DNA of 64,000 nt, from NCBI RefSeq assembly GCF_902499115.1, contig NZ_CABVPN010000001.1, forward strand, positions 124,001-188,000, given 5' to 3'. The notes below the pieces were generated by a model that saw nothing but the letters and a program-made list of their open reading frames with translations, did no database searches and had not been told where the DNA came from. Source of the stretch: Burkholderia diffusa. GTDB taxonomy: Bacteria; Pseudomonadota; Gammaproteobacteria; Burkholderiales; Burkholderiaceae. This document shows, one piece after another, positions 1-8,879 of this stretch (positions are counted from its first letter, which is position 1; the number at the start of each line of letters is the position of its first letter). Made by a program: the position numbers and the translations under genes.

Positions 1-1
1 G

Positions 2-427
2 GATTTCAAGCACATCCTCGCGGGCGGCTACGTCGACATCATCCAGCCCGATGCGTCGCACGCGGGTGGCATCACCGAGTGCCGCAAGATCGCGACGCTC
101 GCGGAAAGCTACGACGTCGCGCTCGCGCTGCACTGCCCGCTCGGCCCGATCGCGCTGGCCGCGTGCCTGCAGCTCGATGCAGTCAGCTACAACGCGTTCA
201 TCCAGGAACAGAGCCTCGGCATCCACTACAACCAGGGCAACGACCTGCTCGACTACCTGCGCAACCCCGAGGTATTCCGCTACGAAGACGGCTTCGTCGC
301 GATCCCGCAGGGCCCGGGGCTCGGCATCGACGTCAATGAGGAGAAAGTGCGCGAGATGGCGAAGACGGGACATCGCTGGCGCAACCCGGTGTGGCGTCAC
401 GCGGACGGCAGCGTCGCCGAGTGGTGA
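2..427 (+). CDS. dgoD: D-galactonate dehydratase, C-terminal part (5' end outside window)
   Basis: The first 141 residues readable here are the C-terminal part of the barrel of an enolase-superfamily (mandelate racemase/galactonate dehydratase) enzyme. The family converts D-galactonate to 2-keto-3-deoxygalactonate in the cytoplasm. Visible hallmarks are IIQPDASHAGGITE, the HCPLGPIALAA stretch carrying the catalytic-base histidine, QEQSLGIHYN, and the terminal PGLGIDVNEEKVREMA segment. The frame is open from base 2, so the N-terminal capping domain and metal-ligand acids lie upstream of the window. The gene ends in TGA at 425-427 and is followed by a hairpin at 483-505. A related sugar-acid dehydratase of the same superfamily cannot be excluded without the missing half. 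Confidence 0.88.
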   Translation, partial: DFKHILAGGYVDIIQPDASHAGGITECRKIATLAESYDVALALHCPLGPIALAACLQLDAVSYNAFIQEQSLGIHYNQGNDLLDYLRNPEVFRYEDGFVAIPQGPGLGIDVNEEKVREMAKTGHRWRNPVWRHADGSVAEW

Positions 428-482
428 TGAGGGCGTGAGATGAGGTGCGTTGCGCGGCGCGCATGCCGCGCACGGCTTCGAG

Positions 483-508
483 ACGGCCGCCCGACAGGCG
501 GCCGTTTG
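483..508 (+). terminator. Intrinsic terminator-like hairpin after dgoD
   Basis: A perfect 9-bp stem (ACGGCCGCC at 483-491, GGCGGCCGT at 497-505) with a 5-nt loop is followed by TTG. It lies between the convergent ends of dgoD (427) and the CopD gene (566), so it may serve both strands. The T tract is short. Confidence 0.6.
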
Positions 509-565
509 TGCATCTGACGCACGCGACGCGCGGGCATCCGGCCCGGCACCGCGCCGCCCCGGCCG

Positions 566-1498
566 TCAGCCGAGCGCCGCGAACCCCGGCACGCTGAACG
601 ACAGCACGGCGGCCGCGACGAATACGCCGACCATCGTCAGCGCCTCGAGATGCAGGATGTTGCGGAACGTGTGCGCGTCTTCGGTCGACGCGGTACGGCG
701 CAGGCGCGGCAGCGCGGAGAAGCGGTTCAACCCGCCGAGCACGAGCGCGAGCGCGACGAGCAGCAGCTTGAGCAACAGCACGCGCCCCCACGTGCTGCCG
801 TCGAGCGGCGCGAGCGAGCCGCCGAGCCCGCGCAGCGCGTTGAGCACGCCCGTGCCGAGCACGAACACGACCGCGATCGCCGACGTGCGCGACAGTTGCT
901 GGCCGATCCGGATCAGCGCGCCGCGCGCGACCGACGAGCCGAGCACCGGCAGCACCGCGAGCCCGCCCGCGAGCACGAGGCCGCCCCACACCGCGGTGGC
1001 GAGCAGGTGCAGCGTCTGCACCCCGACCGCCGCGGACAGCGGGCCGGTATCGGCCGCATGGCCGAGCGACGCCTTGCCGGCCGCGACCACGATCACCGCG
1101 AACCACAGCACCGCGTGCGCGACCGGGCCCTCGGGCTTCGCCAGCGCGACGATCGCGAGCACGACGGCGCCGGCGAACGCGACGCTCCACGCGAAGCCCG
1201 TGTGCGTCTGCGCGAGCATGACGGGAATCGCGGCGAACGCGCCGCCGAGCCCCGCGCCGCTCATCGACGCGGCTTCGTACACCAGCCAGCCGAGATCGGC
1301 GAGCACGAGCGCCAGCGCCGCCGCGACCAGCGAATGTTGCGCGCGCAGCCACGCGGGATGCGACGGCGCGACGACCGGCCGCGCGCCGTCCTTGCCGAGC
1401 CACGCCTTGAGCAGCGCCGAGCCGACGGCCATCGCGAAGGTCGCGTCCATCAATGCCGCCAACGCGACCTGCCCGATCCACAAGCTGTCGATCCTCAT
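566..1498 (-). CDS. CopD-family copper resistance/export membrane protein
   Basis: The 310-residue protein is very hydrophobic with about eight membrane segments. Its pattern fits the CopD domain family, inner-membrane proteins linked to copper uptake or tolerance. The C-terminal half contains the typical LHLLATAVWGGLVLAGGLAV stretch with a membrane-embedded histidine, then RFSALPRLRR and a last helix ending VLSFSVPGFAALG. I chose the ATG at 1498 because the residues upstream in frame are Arg/Pro-rich and lack family character. No CopC partner is adjacent. The gene diverges from the cytochrome c operon starting at 1875, with 376 bp between them. The specific copper role is family knowledge, not shown here. 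Confidence 0.75.
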   Translation of the reverse strand: MRIDSLWIGQVALAALMDATFAMAVGSALLKAWLGKDGARPVVAPSHPAWLRAQHSLVAAALALVLADLGWLVYEAASMSGAGLGGAFAAIPVMLAQTHTGFAWSVAFAGAVVLAIVALAKPEGPVAHAVLWFAVIVVAAGKASLGHAADTGPLSAAVGVQTLHLLATAVWGGLVLAGGLAVLPVLGSSVARGALIRIGQQLSRTSAIAVVFVLGTGVLNALRGLGGSLAPLDGSTWGRVLLLKLLLVALALVLGGLNRFSALPRLRRTASTEDAHTFRNILHLEALTMVGVFVAAAVLSFSVPGFAALG

Positions 1499-1874
1499 CG
1501 CGCGCGCCCTCCCGGGAACGGCCGGCCTGCGGTGCGGCGGCAAATGGAATGACAGCGGGAAGACGGCAACGGCATGGTAGGGAACGTCATCGATGAATCC
1601 GGAAACGGGAGAAATGACTGGGTCTGCGGCGAAGGCGGCGCCGCGCGACCCGCGAGTGTAGGTCTTCGATGGTCAAAGCGCACGCCGGTTCACACAACCC
1701 GCGCACAAAGCGCGTCAAATTGTCGCAAGTCGCAATCAGGCAGGAACCGATGTCCTTTTGCCAAATAGCCGTCATTACCCATCGATGATAGAATGCCGCG
1801 TCGCAGCAGCCCGGCTGTCCTGCCGTCCATGCGCCGAGCCGATCGTAGCCCGGACAGGTCCCCGACGAATAAAC
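1499..1874. other. 376-bp divergent intergenic region
   Basis: This stretch separates copD (minus) from the cytochrome c operon (plus) and must hold promoters for both. An AT-richer patch at about 1755-1795 contains TTGCCA (1758) and TAGAAT (1789), but the 25-bp gap between them is too wide for a standard sigma-70 promoter. I see no convincing dyad or coding frame. Confidence 0.4.
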
Positions 1875-2639
1875 ATGGAGTCTCGTGTGTCTTCAAGACG
1901 CCTCTTCCGTCCGTTGCTTGCCGTTCTCCTGATCGGTGGCGCGGGCCTTACGAGCGCTGCCCAAGCGCAGACCAAGCCCACGGAGCAAGCGCACGCCCAG
2001 CAGGCGCCGCTCAAGGCACCCGATACCATGGCCGAGCGTGTGCGCGGCTGTACCGCATGCCATGGCGTTCACGGCCAGGGTACGGACAACGACTATTTCC
2101 CGCGGCTTGCCGGCAAGCCGGCGGAGTACCTGTACAACCAGCTCGTCAACTTCCGTGATGGCCGGCGCAAGTACCCGCCGATGAACTATCTGCTGACGTA
2201 CCTGAACGACGATTACCTGAAAGAGATCGCCGAGCACTTCTCGGCCGAGCGCCCGCCGTACCCGACGCCGGCCAAGCCGACGCTGCCGGCTGCCACGCTC
2301 GCGCGCGGCAAACAGCTCGTCACGCAAGGCGATCCGTCGCGCAAGCTGCCGGCCTGCGTGGCCTGCCACGGCGCGGGCCTGACCGGCATGCAGCCGGCGA
2401 TCCCGGGCCTCGTCGGCCTGCACGCCGATTACCTGAGCGCACAGCTCGGCGCATGGCGCTCGGGCAACCGCCACGCGAAGGCACCGGATTGCATGCACGA
2501 AATCGCGTCGAAGCTGTCGGACGAAGACGTGACGGCCGTGACCGCATGGCTCGCCGCGCAACCGGCGCCCGCCAACCCCGTGCCGGCCCCGGCGCGTTCG
2601 ATGAAGACTCCGCTCGCCTGCGGCAGCGAACCGCAATAA
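1875..2639 (+). CDS. Diheme cytochrome c (c4/c553 type), exported
   Basis: The 254-residue protein starts with a signal peptide (RRLFRPLLAVLLIGGAGLTSAAQA). It has two class-I cytochrome domains, each with a CxxCH heme site: CTACH at about residue 55 and CVACH at about residue 160. FPRLAGKPAEYLYNQLVNF and IPGLVGLHADYLSAQLGAW are the typical repeats after the heme sites of c4-type cytochromes. It should act as a periplasmic electron carrier. The ATG at 1875 gives a clean signal sequence, whereas upstream in-frame sequence is unlike a signal peptide. The next cytochrome gene begins 19 bp after the stop, so the two are probably co-transcribed. Confidence 0.88.
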   Translation: MESRVSSRRLFRPLLAVLLIGGAGLTSAAQAQTKPTEQAHAQQAPLKAPDTMAERVRGCTACHGVHGQGTDNDYFPRLAGKPAEYLYNQLVNFRDGRRKYPPMNYLLTYLNDDYLKEIAEHFSAERPPYPTPAKPTLPAATLARGKQLVTQGDPSRKLPACVACHGAGLTGMQPAIPGLVGLHADYLSAQLGAWRSGNRHAKAPDCMHEIASKLSDEDVTAVTAWLAAQPAPANPVPAPARSMKTPLACGSEPQ

Positions 2640-2658
2640 GGCAAGGGAGACAGACACA

Positions 2659-3957
2659 ATGAAACGCAAGTCCCTGTTTGCACTCTCGGCCGTCGCGATC
2701 GTCGCGGCTGCCGCCCTCGTGCCGGTCCTGTGGCCGGGCAACGACACGCTGCACGGCAACGCTGCCGTCGCGGCCACGCCGGCCGACCAGGCCGCGCTGA
2801 TCAAGAAGGGCGAATACCTCGCGCGCGTCGGCGACTGTATCGCGTGCCACACCGTGCGCGGCGGCAAGTCGTTCGCGGGCGGCCTGCCGATGGCGACGCC
2901 GTTCGGCACGATGTACACGCCGAACATCACGCCGGACGACAAGGACGGTATCGGCAAGTGGACGTCGGACGACTTCTACCGCGCGATGCACACCGGCCGT
3001 TCGAAGGACGGCAGCCTGCTCTACCCGGGCTTCCCGTTCGCGAGCTACACGAAGGTCACGCGCGCCGACTCGGACGCGATCTACGCGTACCTGCGCTCGG
3101 TCCCGCCGGTCTCGGTGCCGAGCCGTCCGCATGAACTGAAGTTCCCGTTCAACAACCGCAACCTGCTGATCGGCTGGCGCACGCTGTTCTTCAAGGAAGG
3201 CGAATACAAGCCGGATCCGACCAAGTCGGTCGAATGGAACCGCGGCGCGTACCTCGTCGAAGGCCTCGGCCACTGCTCGATGTGCCACACGTCGATCAAC
3301 ATGATGGGCGGCCCGGTGAGCTCGGCGGCCTTCGCGGGCGGCCTGATCCCGCTGCAGAACTGGTATGCGCCCTCGCTGACGAACGACAAGGAACTCGGCC
3401 TCGGCGACTGGCACGTGCAGGAGCTGTCGGACCTGCTGCAGGCCGGCGTGTCGAACAAGGGTGCGGTGTTCGGCCCGATGGCCGACGTCGTTCACAACAG
3501 CCTGCAGTACATGAGCGACGAAGATACGCGCGCGATGTCGACGTACCTGAAGTCGATCCCGCAGAAGGCTGAAGCGCCGAAGAACATGCAGTACGAGCCG
3601 TCGAAGCAATTCGGCAACGCGCTGTTCGACCAGGGCAAGAAGATCTACGCGGACAACTGCGCGACCTGCCACGCCGAAACCGGCGCGGGCAAGCCGCCGG
3701 CGTATCCGCCGCTCGCGGGCAACCATTCGATCGTGATGGAATCGGCAGTCAACCCGATCCGCATGGTGCTGAATGGCGGCTATCCGCCGAGCACGTTCAA
3801 GAATCCGCGCCCCTACGGCATGCCGCCGTTCGCGCAGTCGCTGTCGAACCAGGAAGTCGCAGCCGTTGTAACGTATATCCGGATGTCCTGGGGCAACAAC
3901 GGTACGCCGATCTCGCCGCAACAGGTGAGTGACCTGCGTTCCGCGCCGCTTGACTAA
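2659..3957 (+). CDS. Triheme cytochrome c (alcohol/gluconate dehydrogenase cytochrome-subunit-like)
   Basis: This 432-residue protein has an N-terminal membrane/signal segment (LFALSAVAIVAAAALVPVLW) and three CxxCH sites: CIACH (about residue 60), CSMCH (about 212) and CATCH (about 332). Three heme domains at this length match the membrane cytochrome c subunit of quinoprotein alcohol dehydrogenases and flavin gluconate/sorbitol dehydrogenases, which pass electrons to ubiquinone or an oxidase. MATPFGTMYTPNITPD and the GMPPFAQSLSNQEVAAVVTYIR ending are typical of it. No dehydrogenase catalytic subunit is adjacent; the only partner is the upstream diheme cytochrome. A strong terminator follows at 3976. 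Confidence 0.85.
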   Translation: MKRKSLFALSAVAIVAAAALVPVLWPGNDTLHGNAAVAATPADQAALIKKGEYLARVGDCIACHTVRGGKSFAGGLPMATPFGTMYTPNITPDDKDGIGKWTSDDFYRAMHTGRSKDGSLLYPGFPFASYTKVTRADSDAIYAYLRSVPPVSVPSRPHELKFPFNNRNLLIGWRTLFFKEGEYKPDPTKSVEWNRGAYLVEGLGHCSMCHTSINMMGGPVSSAAFAGGLIPLQNWYAPSLTNDKELGLGDWHVQELSDLLQAGVSNKGAVFGPMADVVHNSLQYMSDEDTRAMSTYLKSIPQKAEAPKNMQYEPSKQFGNALFDQGKKIYADNCATCHAETGAGKPPAYPPLAGNHSIVMESAVNPIRMVLNGGYPPSTFKNPRPYGMPPFAQSLSNQEVAAVVTYIRMSWGNNGTPISPQQVSDLRSAPLD

Positions 3958-3975
3958 ATAACGCGTGACGCAAAC

Positions 3976-4019
3976 GGGGCGCGGCTGCGGGAAACCGCAG
4001 CCGCGCCCCTTTGCTTTTT
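3976..4019 (+). terminator. Strong intrinsic terminator of the cytochrome c operon
   Basis: A perfect 15-bp GC-rich stem (3976-3990 with 3995-4009) carries a GAAA tetraloop and is followed by TTTGCTTTTT. It lies 19 bp after the stop of the triheme cytochrome gene and cleanly separates it from rhlE. Confidence 0.93.
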
Positions 4020-4084
4020 GCGACGCCAGTCCCCGCGCGGGCCGCGCGAGGCGTCGCCGATCATAAAACTCAAGAGTGGTATCT

Positions 4085-5524
4085 ATGTCTTTCGAATCTC
4101 TCGGCCTGGCCGAACCGCTCGTCAGGGCAGTCAACGAGCTCGGCTACACGTCGCCGACTCCCATCCAGCAGCAGGCGATCCCGGCCGTCCTCGGCGGCGG
4201 CGACCTGCTCGCCGGCGCACAGACCGGCACAGGCAAGACCGCCGGTTTCACGCTGCCGATCCTGCAGCGCCTGCACACCTTCTACGCCGAGCATCGCGGC
4301 GCGAAGCGCGCGGTGCGTGCGCTGATCCTCACGCCGACGCGCGAACTCGCCGCCCAGGTCGAGGAAAGCGTGCGCGCGTACAGCAAGTACCTGAAGCTGC
4401 GCTCGACCGTGATGTTCGGCGGCGTCAGCATCAATCCTCAGATCGATGCGCTCAAGCGCGGCGTCGACATCGTCGTCGCGACGCCGGGCCGTCTGCTCGA
4501 CCACATGCAGCAGAAGACGATCGACCTGTCGGATCTCGACATCCTCGTGCTCGACGAAGCCGACCGGATGCTCGACATGGGCTTCATCCACGACATCAAG
4601 CGCGTGCTCGCGAAGCTGCCGCCGCAACGCCAGAACCTGCTGTTCTCGGCCACCTTCTCCGACGAGATCAAGTCGCTCGCCGACAGCCTGCTCGATTCGC
4701 CGGCACTGATCGAGGTCGCGCGCCGCAATACCACCGCCGAAAGCATCGCGCAGAAGATCCACCCGGTCGACCGCGATCGCAAGCGCGAGTTGCTCACGCA
4801 CCTGATCCGCGAACACAACTGGTTCCAGGTGCTCGTGTTCACGCGCACCAAGCATGGTGCGAACCGGCTCGCGGAACAGCTGACGAAGGACGGCATCAGC
4901 GCGATGGCGATCCACGGCAACAAGAGCCAGTCGGCCCGCACGCGCGCGCTTGCGGAATTCAAGAACAGCACGCTGCAGGTGCTGGTCGCGACCGACATCG
5001 CCGCACGCGGGATCGACATCGACCAGCTGCCGCACGTCGTCAACTTCGACCTGCCGAACGTGCCGGAAGATTACGTGCACCGGATCGGCCGCACGGGCCG
5101 CGCGGGCGCGACGGGCGAAGCCGTGTCGCTCGTATGCGTCGACGAGAAGCAGCTGCTGCGCGACATCGAGCGGCTGATCAAGCGCGAGATTCCGCAGGAG
5201 GTGATCGCGGGCTTCGAACCCGATCCGAACGTGAAGCCGGAGCCGATCCAGCAACGCCGCGGACAGCAGCAGCCGCGCGGCGGTGGTGGTGGCGGCAATC
5301 GCCAGCCGCGTGCAGGCGGCTCCGGCCAGCCGGCCGCGAAGCGCGAAGGCAATGCGCAGCCGAAGGCTGCGAAGGCGGCCAAGCCGCGCACGGCCGGCAG
5401 CGCGAGCGGCAACGCCGGCGCCGGCGGTCGCCCGTCAGGCGGCAACGGCGCGCGTCCAGCGACCGGCAATGCCGCGCACGCGAACCGCAACCGTTCGTCG
5501 CGCAGCGGCCAGCGCGGTCACTGA
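4085..5524 (+). CDS. rhlE: DEAD-box ATP-dependent RNA helicase RhlE
   Basis: The 479-residue protein carries all superfamily-2 helicase motifs: the Q motif near residues 2-31, Walker A AQTGTGKT (45-52), PTREL, TPGR, DEAD (157-160), SAT (188-190) and HRIGRTGRAG in the second RecA domain. It should unwind or remodel structured RNA in ribosome assembly and RNA turnover. After about residue 390 the chain becomes a low-complexity Gly/Arg/Gln/Ala tail with RGG-like elements, typical of RhlE and probably RNA-binding. The ATG at 4085 begins at the conserved MSFESLGL; an in-frame GTG nine bases upstream is less likely. Its stop overlaps the end of the convergent gene by 7 bp. Confidence 0.93.
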   Translation: MSFESLGLAEPLVRAVNELGYTSPTPIQQQAIPAVLGGGDLLAGAQTGTGKTAGFTLPILQRLHTFYAEHRGAKRAVRALILTPTRELAAQVEESVRAYSKYLKLRSTVMFGGVSINPQIDALKRGVDIVVATPGRLLDHMQQKTIDLSDLDILVLDEADRMLDMGFIHDIKRVLAKLPPQRQNLLFSATFSDEIKSLADSLLDSPALIEVARRNTTAESIAQKIHPVDRDRKRELLTHLIREHNWFQVLVFTRTKHGANRLAEQLTKDGISAMAIHGNKSQSARTRALAEFKNSTLQVLVATDIAARGIDIDQLPHVVNFDLPNVPEDYVHRIGRTGRAGATGEAVSLVCVDEKQLLRDIERLIKREIPQEVIAGFEPDPNVKPEPIQQRRGQQQPRGGGGGGNRQPRAGGSGQPAAKREGNAQPKAAKAAKPRTAGSASGNAGAGGRPSGGNGARPATGNAAHANRNRSSRSGQRGH

Positions 5525-6027
5525 AGCCGCGCGGCCGCGCGCCGCAGGTGCTCGACCTGGCGCTGCCAGCGCGCGAACACCTCGGCGCGCGCCTCCCCTT
5601 CCAGCGCGAACGTGATACCCGTCGCGAGACGGGCATAGCCAACCCGCTGCGCATCGCCATGCGCGATCGTCGCGGCGAACCCGGCCAGTCCGCCGAAGTC
5701 TCCTTCGAGCGGCTCGATCCTCAGTTGTGCCTGAAAGAATGCGCCGTCCGCGACGAGCGTCAACGCGGCCGCGCGCCGTTGCGCCAGCGCGCGCGCCGCG
5801 CGCGATTGCGGCCATAGCGCAAGCAGCAGCGTGCGTGCGTCGCGTGCATGAATCTCGCCGACGCTGAGCAGCGTCGTGCGCAACTGGCCATCGTCGGTCG
5901 CGACGATCAGCGATGCGGCGAAGTCGGCATGGCGTTCGAGCGCGGTGCCGTCGAACAGCGCAACGACGGCCGGCGGCCACGCGTCGAACGTCCATTGTTC
6001 GAGCGCGTGGCGATGGGTATCGGTCAT
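5518..6027 (-). CDS. Putative pyridoxamine 5'-phosphate oxidase-like (FMN-binding split barrel) protein
   Basis: This 169-residue protein contains AASLIVATDDGQLRTTLLSVGEIHARDARTLLLALWP, a beta-rich pattern that resembles the FMN-binding split-barrel fold of PNPOx-like proteins. An all-alpha C-terminal end follows (EVFARWQRQVEHLRRAAARLQ). It looks cytoplasmic, with no signal peptide or membrane segment. The specific substrate is unknown, and the family assignment rests on fold-like pattern only. The ATG at 6027 starts MTDTHRHALEQW; upstream in-frame codons run into the end of the ferritin-like gene. The stop overlaps the rhlE stop by 7 bp on the opposite strand. Confidence 0.55.
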   Translation of the reverse strand: MTDTHRHALEQWTFDAWPPAVVALFDGTALERHADFAASLIVATDDGQLRTTLLSVGEIHARDARTLLLALWPQSRAARALAQRRAAALTLVADGAFFQAQLRIEPLEGDFGGLAGFAATIAHGDAQRVGYARLATGITFALEGEARAEVFARWQRQVEHLRRAAARLQ

Positions 6028-6098
6028 GATGGCGGCCCCGGTGAGAAGCAGACGATGATGCCGAAGCATACGCGCGCCGCCGGACCGCGCGGCGACAT

Positions 6099-6926
6099 TC
6101 AGCGCATGAACACGTGCCGCGTGATCTTCGTCAGCGGATAGTGGACACTCGGCTGGATCTTCGCGGGCAGGTCGAGCGGCTTGAGCAGCATCTTCACGCA
6201 CATGTCGGCCGACAGGTTGCGACGCACGAGCGAGCTGATGCGCGCAGCGCGCTCGCGGTTGTATTGATTGTCGCCGACACGATCCGGGTAGCGGATCGCG
6301 AATACGTGGCGCAGCGCGATCTCGGAATCCTCGTTCTTGATTTCCATCACACGGCGCATCAGTGCGCCGAGCACCGCGAGCCGACCGTTGCCTTCGAGCT
6401 TGTTGTACTTCTTGAAGAACTTGAAGAAGTGCTTGTAGTGACGCACTTCGTCCGTGCGGATGTTGTCGGTGATTTCCTTCAGCACCGGCTCGTCCGAGCA
6501 TTCGTTGATCGCGCGATAGAGCGTGGCCGTGCCCGTCTCGACAACGCAGCGCGCGACCATCTCGAGCGCACGGGTCTTCTCGAACGCGTCGACCGAGCAG
6601 GTCTTCGAATACTCGGCGAAGAAATTCGCGAAAGCGGTATCCCAGTCGAACTCGGGCCACACGTGCGCAATGTACGCCTTCAGCGCGCGCCCGTGCTGCA
6701 GTTCCTCGTGCTCCCACGCATTGTTGAGCCACGCGGACACTTCCGGATCGTCGTTGAAGAACTCGCTCAGGTTGCTCGTGTAGAGATCCGAGCCGCTTTC
6801 GATGAACGACGACGCGCACAGCAACAGCAGCAGATCCTCATTCGCGGCGGCGCGCTGACGATCGATCCGGTTCAGGTCGATGTCCTCGATACGCCACGGC
6901 ATGACATGCGTCGTTTCAGTAGGCAT
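6099..6926 (-). CDS. Ferritin-like diiron-domain protein
   Basis: The 275-residue protein is predominantly helical. It shows two iron-ligand signatures of the ferritin/rubrerythrin-like superfamily, EHEELQHGRALKAY (about residue 80) and RTDEVRHYKHFFKFF (about residue 155), each an E/D-x-x-H element in a long helix. The spacing supports a four-helix diiron bundle, as in stearoyl-desaturase-like or ferritin-like oxygenases and oxidases. The reaction is unknown. The start at 6926 (MPTETTHVMPW) leaves the Arg-rich upstream in-frame sequence outside the gene. It is the first gene of a possible two-gene unit with the putative flavin-binding protein downstream, 71 bp away. Confidence 0.75.
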   Translation of the reverse strand: MPTETTHVMPWRIEDIDLNRIDRQRAAANEDLLLLLCASSFIESGSDLYTSNLSEFFNDDPEVSAWLNNAWEHEELQHGRALKAYIAHVWPEFDWDTAFANFFAEYSKTCSVDAFEKTRALEMVARCVVETGTATLYRAINECSDEPVLKEITDNIRTDEVRHYKHFFKFFKKYNKLEGNGRLAVLGALMRRVMEIKNEDSEIALRHVFAIRYPDRVGDNQYNRERAARISSLVRRNLSADMCVKMLLKPLDLPAKIQPSVHYPLTKITRHVFMR

Positions 6927-7182
6927 GGTGGTGCGCTCCCAGTCGTCGCGCGGCCGGCCGGCCCGATCTTCGGCACAGGCCCGGCGCGCCCGCAGGCGAC
7001 GTTTTGCTTGCATTTTTAGTGAGTTGGTCCGGCCGAACCATCCTGGCATCTTAGCCGGACTTTTATGTTCGTGCTTCAAAGCACTGACCATAGCCGACGG
7101 GCGCAGTTCCGCCGCGCATGCTGCGGTTCGTTAGATGAGTTGTTCGAACCGGGTGCGCGCGTTCGATGAGATGCGCTGCGTC

Positions 7183-7213
7183 AAGCAAAACGGGCGGCCA
7201 TCCGGCCGCCCGT
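7183..7213 (-). terminator. Intrinsic terminator of the gamma-glutamyltransferase-family gene
   Basis: On the minus strand a perfect 10-bp stem (ACGGGCGGCC pairing across 7190-7199 and 7204-7213) with a 4-nt loop runs into TTTTGCTT. It sits 26 bp beyond the stop at 7239. Confidence 0.88.
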
Positions 7214-7238
7214 CGAGCGCAAGACCGGAAGCGTTCCG

Positions 7239-8879
7239 TCAGAAACCGGCCGCGAGACCGTCGCGGCGGCTGTCGCTCGCGGCCACGTAGCCGCGCTCGG
7301 GATCGTCGCGATCGAGCCGCCACACGAACTGCCCCGAGCCGAAATCCATGTAAGGATCGTCGATCGATTTGATTGTATGACCGCGCGCGGCGAGCGCATC
7401 GACCGTCTCACGATTCATCGTCGACTCGACGTCGAGCGTGAAGTCGCGATTGACCTTCCAGCGCGGCGCGTCGCAGGCGGCCTGCGGCTGCTGCCCGTAG
7501 CCGAGCATCCGCACGACGGTCTGCAGGTGGCCCTGCGGCTGCATGTCGCCGCCCATTACGCCGAAACTCATCGCCGCCTCGGTGCGGCCATCGACTTCCT
7601 CGGTGACGAACGCCGGGATGATCGTATGAAACGGCCGCTTGCCGCCCGCGACCACGTTCGGCGACGCCGGGTCCATCGAGAAGCCGTGCCCGCGGTTCTG
7701 CAACGCAATGCCGGTACCCGGCACGACGAGCCCCGAACCGAAACCCATGTAGTTCGACTGAATGAAGCTCACCATCATCCCGCGCTCGTCCGCCGCGGAC
7801 AGATAGATCGTGCCGCCCGAATGCGGCCGGCCGGCAGCGAAGTGCGTCGCGCGCGCGCGATCGATCAGCTTCGCGCGTTCCGCGAGATAGGCGTCGTCGA
7901 GCATCTGCGCGGGCGTCACGTCCATCGCGCGCGGATCGGCGACGTAGCGATAGACGTCCGCGAACGCGAGCTTCATCGCCTCGATCTGCAGGTGCTGCGA
8001 GTCGGCCGAATCGACCGGCCATTCGGCCACGCCCGCATGTTCGGCGATCCCGAGCGCGATCAGCGCCGCGATGCCCTGCCCGTTCGGCGGAATCTCGTGA
8101 ATCGTGTGGCGGCCGAAGCGCTTGCCGATCGGTTCGACCCATTCCGGCCGGTACGCACGCAGGTCGGCTTCGGTCAGCGCGCCGCCGCCTTCGCGCGCGA
8201 ATGCCGCGATCTGCCCGGCGAGCGCGCCCTCGTAGAACGCGCGCGGACCGTCCTTCGCGAGGGTGCGCAGCGTCCGCGCGTGGCCCGGCAGGCACATGCG
8301 CTCGCCGACGAGCGGCGCGCGCCCACGCGGCATGAAGGTATCGGCGAAGCCCGGCAGCGCGTGCAGCTCGGGCACCGCGGCCGCCCACTTGTGCGCGACG
8401 ATCGGCGACACCGAATAGCCGCGCTCGGCGATCTCGATCGCCGGCTCGAGCAGGTCCGCGAACGGCAGCGAACCGAACTTCGCGTGCAGCGCTTCCCAGC
8501 CCGCGATCACGCCCGGCACGGTGACGGTGTCCCAGCCGCGCGTCGGCTTGTTCGCGATGCCGCGTGCGTCCTCGCCGTGGCGCTGGCGGAAGTATTCGGG
8601 GTTCCACGCGGCCGGCGCGACGCCCGACGCATTCAACCCCGACAGCCGCGCGCCGTCCCACACGAGCGCGAACGCATCGCCTCCGAGCCCGCACGACACG
8701 GGCTCGACCACCGTGATCGCGGCCGCCGCGGCCAGCGCCGCATCCACGGCATTGCCGCCCTTCCACAGCATCCGCAGACCGGCCTGCGCCGCGAGCGGGT
8801 GCGACGTCGACACGACGTTGCGCGCGAACACCGGAATGCGGGTCGTCGGATACGGGTTGTGCCAGTTGAAGCCAGTCAT
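7239..8879 (-). CDS. Gamma-glutamyltransferase family protein (Ntn hydrolase)
   Basis: The 546-residue protein aligns along its length with gamma-glutamyltranspeptidase-like Ntn hydrolases: VVSTSHPLAAQAGLRMLWKGGNAVDAALAA near the N terminus, GLGGDAF, and the autocleavage region HSGGTIYLSAADERG. Thr357 is the expected N-terminal nucleophile of the small subunit. YMGFGSGLVVPGTGIALQNRGHGF follows as the oxyanion/substrate segment. There is no signal peptide, so it is probably cytoplasmic, as in YwrD-type enzymes rather than periplasmic Ggt; acylase or cephalosporin-acylase-like substrates are possible. The ATG at 8879 has a GAGG element about nine bases upstream; the in-frame GTG at 8888 does not. 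Confidence 0.85.
   Translation of the reverse strand: MTGFNWHNPYPTTRIPVFARNVVSTSHPLAAQAGLRMLWKGGNAVDAALAAAAAITVVEPVSCGLGGDAFALVWDGARLSGLNASGVAPAAWNPEYFRQRHGEDARGIANKPTRGWDTVTVPGVIAGWEALHAKFGSLPFADLLEPAIEIAERGYSVSPIVAHKWAAAVPELHALPGFADTFMPRGRAPLVGERMCLPGHARTLRTLAKDGPRAFYEGALAGQIAAFAREGGGALTEADLRAYRPEWVEPIGKRFGRHTIHEIPPNGQGIAALIALGIAEHAGVAEWPVDSADSQHLQIEAMKLAFADVYRYVADPRAMDVTPAQMLDDAYLAERAKLIDRARATHFAAGRPHSGGTIYLSAADERGMMVSFIQSNYMGFGSGLVVPGTGIALQNRGHGFSMDPASPNVVAGGKRPFHTIIPAFVTEEVDGRTEAAMSFGVMGGDMQPQGHLQTVVRMLGYGQQPQAACDAPRWKVNRDFTLDVESTMNRETVDALAARGHTIKSIDDPYMDFGSGQFVWRLDRDDPERGYVAASDSRRDGLAAGF

Noticed and set aside
1755..1795. TTGCCA and TAGAAT as the promoter of the cytochrome c operon
   Set aside because: The 25-bp spacer is too long for sigma-70 and no alternative -35 fits.
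2320..4134. A 600-codon open frame on the minus strand opposite the cytochrome c genes
   Set aside because: Arginine-rich composition without motifs; it covers heme-binding genes and a terminator on the plus strand.
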